A DNA stretch of 37,540 bases from Saccharofermentans sp. (lineage in GTDB: Bacteria > Bacillota > Clostridia > Saccharofermentanales > Saccharofermentanaceae), in assembly GCA_024695505.1 (NCBI GenBank), contig JAILIB010000135.1:83966-121505 (forward strand), in the 5' to 3' direction. The first letter of the stretch is position 1, and every line of letters begins with the position of its first letter. The translations under genes and the position numbers were made by a program. Below the pieces are notes generated by a model. The model was not told the DNA's origin, did no database searches, and worked only from the letters and a program-made list of their open reading frames with translations. This document shows, piece by piece, positions 34,545 to 37,540 of this stretch.

Positions 34545-34573
34545 TAGACAGAACGGTACGATTTCGATATAAT
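34545..34573 (+). promoter_or_regulatory. Promoter of the ferredoxin gene
   Basis: TAGACA at 34545-34550, a 17-base spacer, and a perfect TATAAT at 34568-34573. The predicted start is about 34580, directly before a hairpin. This strong promoter and the codon choice fit high expression. Confidence 0.8.
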
Positions 34574-34580
34574 AATAGAT

Positions 34581-34596
34581 GTGAAGTTCGCTTCAC
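34581..34596 (+). other. UUCG-loop hairpin at the 5' end of the ferredoxin mRNA
   Basis: GTGAAG (34581-34586), TTCG loop, CTTCAC (34591-34596), a perfect six-pair stem with an unusually stable tetraloop. It would be at or within one or two bases of the mRNA 5' end and may protect the transcript from 5' decay. Confidence 0.65.
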
Positions 34597-34627
34597 TAAT
34601 GGAAATCTAATTAGGAGGATTCTTACA

Positions 34628-34798
34628 ATGGCTTATGTAATTTCTGATGCATGCGCTTCTTGCGGAACATGTGCTGATGGCTGCCCTGTTGGTGCTATTT
34701 CTCAGGGTGATACTCAGTACGTTATCGATGCTGACGTTTGCGTTTCCTGCGGTGCTTGCGCTGCAGCTTGCCCTCTCGGAGCTATTTCCGAAGGCTGA
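34628..34798 (+). CDS. Clostridial-type 2[4Fe-4S] ferredoxin
   Basis: A 56-aa protein too short for most ORF calls. It has two CxxCxxCxxxCP cluster motifs: Cys9, 12, 15, 19 and Cys38, 41, 44, 48. The sequence (MAYVISDACASCGTCADGCP and the second repeat with VCVSCGACAAACP) is the classic two-cluster ferredoxin that carries electrons for pyruvate:ferredoxin oxidoreductase and hydrogenase. The GGAGG site is at 34614-34618. Codons are strongly biased to GCT, GGT and GTT, unlike the neighbours, which fits very high expression. It is monocistronic with its own promoter and terminator. Confidence 0.95.
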   Translation: MAYVISDACASCGTCADGCPVGAISQGDTQYVIDADVCVSCGACAAACPLGAISEG

Positions 34799-34822
34799 TC
34801 GATAAACAGTAAATGCTTATCG

Positions 34823-34848
34823 GGGCTGCCAGACGGCAGCCCTTTTTT
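34823..34848 (+). terminator. Intrinsic terminator after the ferredoxin gene
   Basis: GGGCTGCC (34823-34830), loop agac, GGCAGCCC (34835-34842), then six T bases. A perfect eight-pair GC-rich stem with a T run, 24 bases after the stop codon. Confidence 0.94.
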
Positions 34849-34882
34849 ATTTCAGTTTCTTTCATTTATTCCGGCAAATGAT

Positions 34883-34888
34883 TATACT
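34883..34888 (+). promoter_or_regulatory. Weak -10 candidate before the two-TM protein
   Basis: TATACT at 34883-34888, with a poor -35 (TTTCAT at 34860-34865) 17 bases upstream. Only the -10 is convincing. Confidence 0.35.
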
Positions 34889-34931
34889 AAAAAACATTTG
34901 ATAGTTATTATTCGGAAATAAGGGAGGCCAC

Positions 34932-35450
34932 ATGGTTTTTGACGTTTTTGCAGGGCTGAGTGAAGAATACAGAACGTACACTGTCATTGAACCACAGCAG
35001 CTGAACTTCAGGGAGGCTGCAAATGATTCTGAACGCCAGGCAGCTGCTGACCTCAGGAAGGATCTGAACAAAGACTCAAAGACATTATTCATCTGCGGAA
35101 CGATAATAATCGCTCTTGGCGTCTGTTTTTTGTTTTCGAATCTTGGCGGTTTGCTGGTAATATTGTTCGGAGCATTGATCTTCTATTTCGGCATAATGAA
35201 GATTACAAGGAGTAACGGCGCCAAACTTGTCGCCACAGGCATTCTTCTTAAGAAGGAAAGTTACACCACCGGCGCTGTAAGTAAAAGTGACAGGCACACA
35301 TACCGCTGGCTTGTGATCGAGGTCGACGGTATGGAAAAGACGCTTTGCGTTATCCATGCAAATCCCAAAAACTACGCTGAAGCCTTTGAAGGCAACAGGA
35401 TGCTTGTTATAAATGACGGGTCGATCCATTACGGAAAAAAGCTGATGTGA
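34932..35450 (+). CDS. Small two-TM membrane protein, unknown function
   Basis: A 172-aa protein. An N-terminal cytoplasmic part has a charged helix (residues 31-49), two TM segments lie at about 51-68 and 71-89 with a short turn between them, and a C-terminal soluble domain of about 80 residues follows (RWLVIEVDGMEKTLCVIHANPKN). Since the two TMs form a hairpin, both ends should be on the same side of the membrane, probably the cytoplasm. I do not recognise the family. The AGGGAGG site before the ATG supports the start. It precedes the membrane-tethered sigma factor by 89 bases, which may or may not be meaningful. Confidence 0.8.
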   Translation: MVFDVFAGLSEEYRTYTVIEPQQLNFREAANDSERQAAADLRKDLNKDSKTLFICGTIIIALGVCFLFSNLGGLLVILFGALIFYFGIMKITRSNGAKLVATGILLKKESYTTGAVSKSDRHTYRWLVIEVDGMEKTLCVIHANPKNYAEAFEGNRMLVINDGSIHYGKKLM

Positions 35451-35493
35451 AAGAATTTTAAAATTTTTCCCGAACCACCCAATAATCCGCTTT

Positions 35494-35511
35494 CCATATG
35501 TGTCTATATGG
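35494..35511 (+). repeat. Inverted repeat before the ECF sigma gene
   Basis: CCATAT (35494-35499), loop gtgtct, ATATGG (35506-35511), 29 bases before the sigma ATG. A GAACC motif, the sort seen in ECF -35 elements, lies at 35472-35476. The usual -10 spacing does not fit cleanly, so an autoregulatory ECF promoter is only a suggestion. Confidence 0.35.
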
Positions 35512-35539
35512 TAGATGCGGACAAAGGAGGCAAAATAAC

Positions 35540-36976
35540 ATGACAGACAGAGAACTCGAGCAGATCTACAACGAAGCCTACAAGGCGGTGTATTGGACAG
35601 CTATGGCTCTCCTCAAGAACGAGGCCGACGCTGAAGACATCGTTCAGGACACTTTTGTTTCTCTGATAGAATCCTATGATTCGATCGCAGACAAGACAAA
35701 GATCGTCGCATGGCTCAAGAAGAATGCTGCCAACAAGTGTCTCAACCGTCTTACCAGAACGAAGACAGACAATGTTGCAGATGAGTTCTTTGAAACTATC
35801 GAAGCAGTCCCCGAAGACTTTCTGCCAGACTCGATCGTCGAGTCTGAAGACACGAGAAAGATCATCGTGAACATCATCGACAATGTTCTGTCTGATGATA
35901 TCAGAAGAACGCTCGTACTCTTCTACTTTGACGAAATGAGCACGAAAGAGATCGCGGAAGTTCTGGGAATCCCTCAGGGAACTGTTTTGTGGAGACTGAA
36001 TTTTGCAAAAAAAAGGATCAAAAAGGAGGTCGAGAAGTATGAAGAAGAAAACAATACGAAGTTGTACGGTATGGCTCTGCCGTTCCTGAGCAAGCTTTTT
36101 ATCAAAGAAGCAGAACAGGTTATTTTCAAACCCATTCCTGCTTCACTTGTGAATCTGTCCGCATCAGCACAGGCTCCGTCAAACGGAGCAGGCATCAAAG
36201 CTTCAGCAGAAGCAGTTACGAAAGGGACAGGATCTATGAGTAAGATTTTAATAGGTACGATTGCCGGCAGCGTAGCCGCGGTCGGCATTGCAACAGCAAT
36301 ATTGGTAGGCGTTATCGTCAAGACAACCGACAGAAAACCCGTAATTACCAGGCAGACAACGATCGAAGAGACTGAAAGGACCGTAAGAACACGCAATACC
36401 GAGACAGAACCTGAAGAGACTGAAACAACAACGAAGGAAACAGAATCTTCTAAAAAGATCACAGAAGATTCCATCTATATCAACATGGACGGTATGACGG
36501 CTGATGAGATCGTAAATAACATATTTAAAACGACCAGGGTCAAAGTCGGTGTGACAAAGGAAGAATATGCCGAAAGATTTGTTTTCAAGAGCAAGAACGG
36601 CAGGACCAATTCGCCCGTTGACAATTTCTATTGGCAGTTTATAGAAACCGGAAAGAACCGCATTATGATGCTTGATCTGGCCATGCCGCGTGACAAGGAA
36701 ACAAATGCGGTAACCGGATTTAATCAGAACTCGTTTGTAGAATTGCAAATGACGCTTGAAGGTCCTGATTTTGCAAAAGAAGTGTTTGAGAAAATCATAG
36801 AAAGATTTAAGGCTGAAGGCTATGAGGTGGAGGAAGATATAAGCCCGAAAAAGAATTTCTCCGGCCGTATTGTCACATTCAGAGGACATGGCGTAGCTTT
36901 CAGGATAACGCGGTTATCGGACGGCGACGCTAAAAGACAAACATACGATATAAAGATCCCGCTTCGTGGCGAATAA
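35540..36976 (+). CDS. ECF-type sigma factor fused to a TM segment and extracytoplasmic domain
   Basis: A 478-aa protein. Residues 1-165 are a complete ECF sigma factor: sigma2 with EADAEDIVQDTFVSLIESYD at about 28-47 and a helix-turn-helix sigma4 (STKEIAEVLGIPQGTVLWRLNFAKKRI) at about 134-160. A linker follows, with one TM at about 235-260 (KILIGTIAGSVAAVGIATAILVGVIV). A Thr/Glu-rich stalk (270-308) leads to a soluble domain of about 170 residues outside the cell. The N-terminus should be cytoplasmic and the C-terminus outside, so the fusion would tether the sigma factor to the membrane, perhaps replacing a separate anti-sigma factor. Start ATG 35540 has AGGAGG nine bases upstream; the frame is also open from 35498. 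An internal ATG at 36236 (residue 233), preceded by AAAGGG, could yield the membrane part alone. Confidence 0.85.
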   Translation: MTDRELEQIYNEAYKAVYWTAMALLKNEADAEDIVQDTFVSLIESYDSIADKTKIVAWLKKNAANKCLNRLTRTKTDNVADEFFETIEAVPEDFLPDSIVESEDTRKIIVNIIDNVLSDDIRRTLVLFYFDEMSTKEIAEVLGIPQGTVLWRLNFAKKRIKKEVEKYEEENNTKLYGMALPFLSKLFIKEAEQVIFKPIPASLVNLSASAQAPSNGAGIKASAEAVTKGTGSMSKILIGTIAGSVAAVGIATAILVGVIVKTTDRKPVITRQTTIEETERTVRTRNTETEPEETETTTKETESSKKITEDSIYINMDGMTADEIVNNIFKTTRVKVGVTKEEYAERFVFKSKNGRTNSPVDNFYWQFIETGKNRIMMLDLAMPRDKETNAVTGFNQNSFVELQMTLEGPDFAKEVFEKIIERFKAEGYEVEEDISPKKNFSGRIVTFRGHGVAFRITRLSDGDAKRQTYDIKIPLRGE

Positions 36977-37005
36977 ACCCGCAAAAACAATAAATCCAAA
37001 CAAAC

Positions 37006-37173
37006 ATGCCGATCAATACCTTCAAGAACATAACGATCTATATCGTAAAAGGTTCATGGATGGACGAGCATTTTGAGGAGCTTTATGACGATGCCTCATC
37101 TGCGACAAAACTCGCTAAAAAGAATGGCGAAAAGAGAAAGGACATCCCGCCCGTAGCTTACTGGGAAGGTTGA
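37006..37173 (+). CDS. Small 55-aa ORF, unknown, possibly not real
   Basis: ATG 37006 to TGA 37171-37173, beginning MPINTFKNITIYIVKGSWMD and ending PPVAYWEG. Composition is protein-like (charged centre, Trp and Tyr), and an in-frame stop lies 15 bases upstream. No convincing Shine-Dalgarno site is seen. It might be a small protein, or the tail of a decayed gene. It fills most of the 258-base gap between the sigma gene and the next gene; I see no terminator in that gap. Confidence 0.4.
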   Translation: MPINTFKNITIYIVKGSWMDEHFEELYDDASSATKLAKKNGEKRKDIPPVAYWEG

Positions 37174-37234
37174 TTCAAAGAGTATAAAATTAAAAAGTTA
37201 TCGTCTTGCTTTACCCAGCATAGGGAGATCAATT

Positions 37235-37540
37235 ATGAAACATTTAAAGATCACATCAATTTTGTTATCAGCAGCAATGTGCGCATCCATGGTGATGTCA
37301 CCTGTTCCGGTCTTTGCCGACGAAACAGAAAGCACATCTGAAACACAGAAGATTGAAGAGACTGAAAAAGAAGAAACCAAAACAAAAGAGACGGAAAAAA
37401 AAGTAACAGAGACAAAAGAAACGCAGGAGACCAAGGCTTCTGAAGAAACTAAGGAAACCGAAGAATCCGCGAAGGAGACTGAAGAGACCGAAACTCAGGA
37501 GCCTGTAAAGGAGACGGAACCTGAGCAGACACAGGCTCCT
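37235..37540 (+). CDS. Secreted Thr/Glu/Lys-rich protein, N-terminal part (3' end outside window)
   Basis: The ATG at 37235 has a GGGAG site nine bases upstream. The first 28 residues are a signal peptide (Lys-rich start, hydrophobic core LLSAAMCASMVMSPVPVF, cleavage likely after VFA). The rest is a low-complexity tract of Thr, Glu and Lys with repeated KETE, EETE and TKET units, continuing past the window edge. Such tracts act as stalks between a signal peptide and a surface or enzymatic domain, or as a linker to the wall. The functional domain cannot be seen. The tract resembles the stalk of the sigma-fusion protein upstream. Confidence 0.85.
   Translation, partial: MKHLKITSILLSAAMCASMVMSPVPVFADETESTSETQKIEETEKEETKTKETEKKVTETKETQETKASEETKETEESAKETEETETQEPVKETEPEQTQAP

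Overview
The window looks like chromosomal sequence from a low-to-mid GC Firmicute of class Clostridia, probably a strict anaerobe of gut or rumen type. The evidence is a HrcA/CIRCE heat-shock operon, a clostridial 2[4Fe-4S] ferredoxin, a coaD gene followed by the coiled-coil protein typical of Clostridia, RicT next to holB, sigma-A-type promoters, several TTG starts backed by strong Shine-Dalgarno sites, and an ECF sigma factor fused to a membrane anchor. The genus cannot be named from sequence reading alone. Almost all genes lie on the + strand in tightly packed, often overlapping operons; the one clear exception is a tRNA-Leu on the - strand.

Layout. (1) 2-5154: the end of a sensor histidine kinase, then DNA repair, RNA modification and CoA genes (nth, recG, rsmD, coaD) and a coiled-coil protein. 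(2) 5232-7124: a two-gene cassette, an OLD/AAA15-like ATPase plus a DUF4276-like TOPRIM protein. It resembles ATPase-nuclease phage-defence pairs and is wedged between housekeeping genes. (3) 7124-14916: hemW, then a CIRCE-controlled operon hrcA-grpE-clpP-dnaK-dnaJ-prmA, in which the protease gene clpP sits between grpE and dnaK. (4) 15066-16271: a degenerate ThiD-like protein with a long disordered tail. (5) 16390-22144: hisS-aspS-lepB-lepA, then a convergent tRNA-Leu(UAG). (6) 22275-29111: a YfhO-type membrane protein, a DeoR regulator that is probably translated from a leaderless mRNA, a divergent sialate-O-acetylesterase-like protein lacking the usual catalytic residues, and an AraC regulator. 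(7) 29127-31448: the folate genes folE-folP-folB-folK. (8) 31516-34523: a very basic disordered protein, then tmk-holB-ricT. (9) 34628-37540: a highly expressed ferredoxin with its own promoter, 5' hairpin and terminator, a two-TM protein, the membrane-tethered ECF sigma factor, a small ORF, and the start of a secreted Thr/Glu/Lys-rich protein cut by the window edge.

Most of the window is core metabolism and information processing. The parts that stand out are the ATPase/TOPRIM pair, the two apparent pseudoenzymes (ThiD-like and esterase-like), the sigma factor that carries its own transmembrane and extracellular domain, and the clpP insertion in the dnaK operon. All functional calls come from reading motifs by eye; no database search was run.
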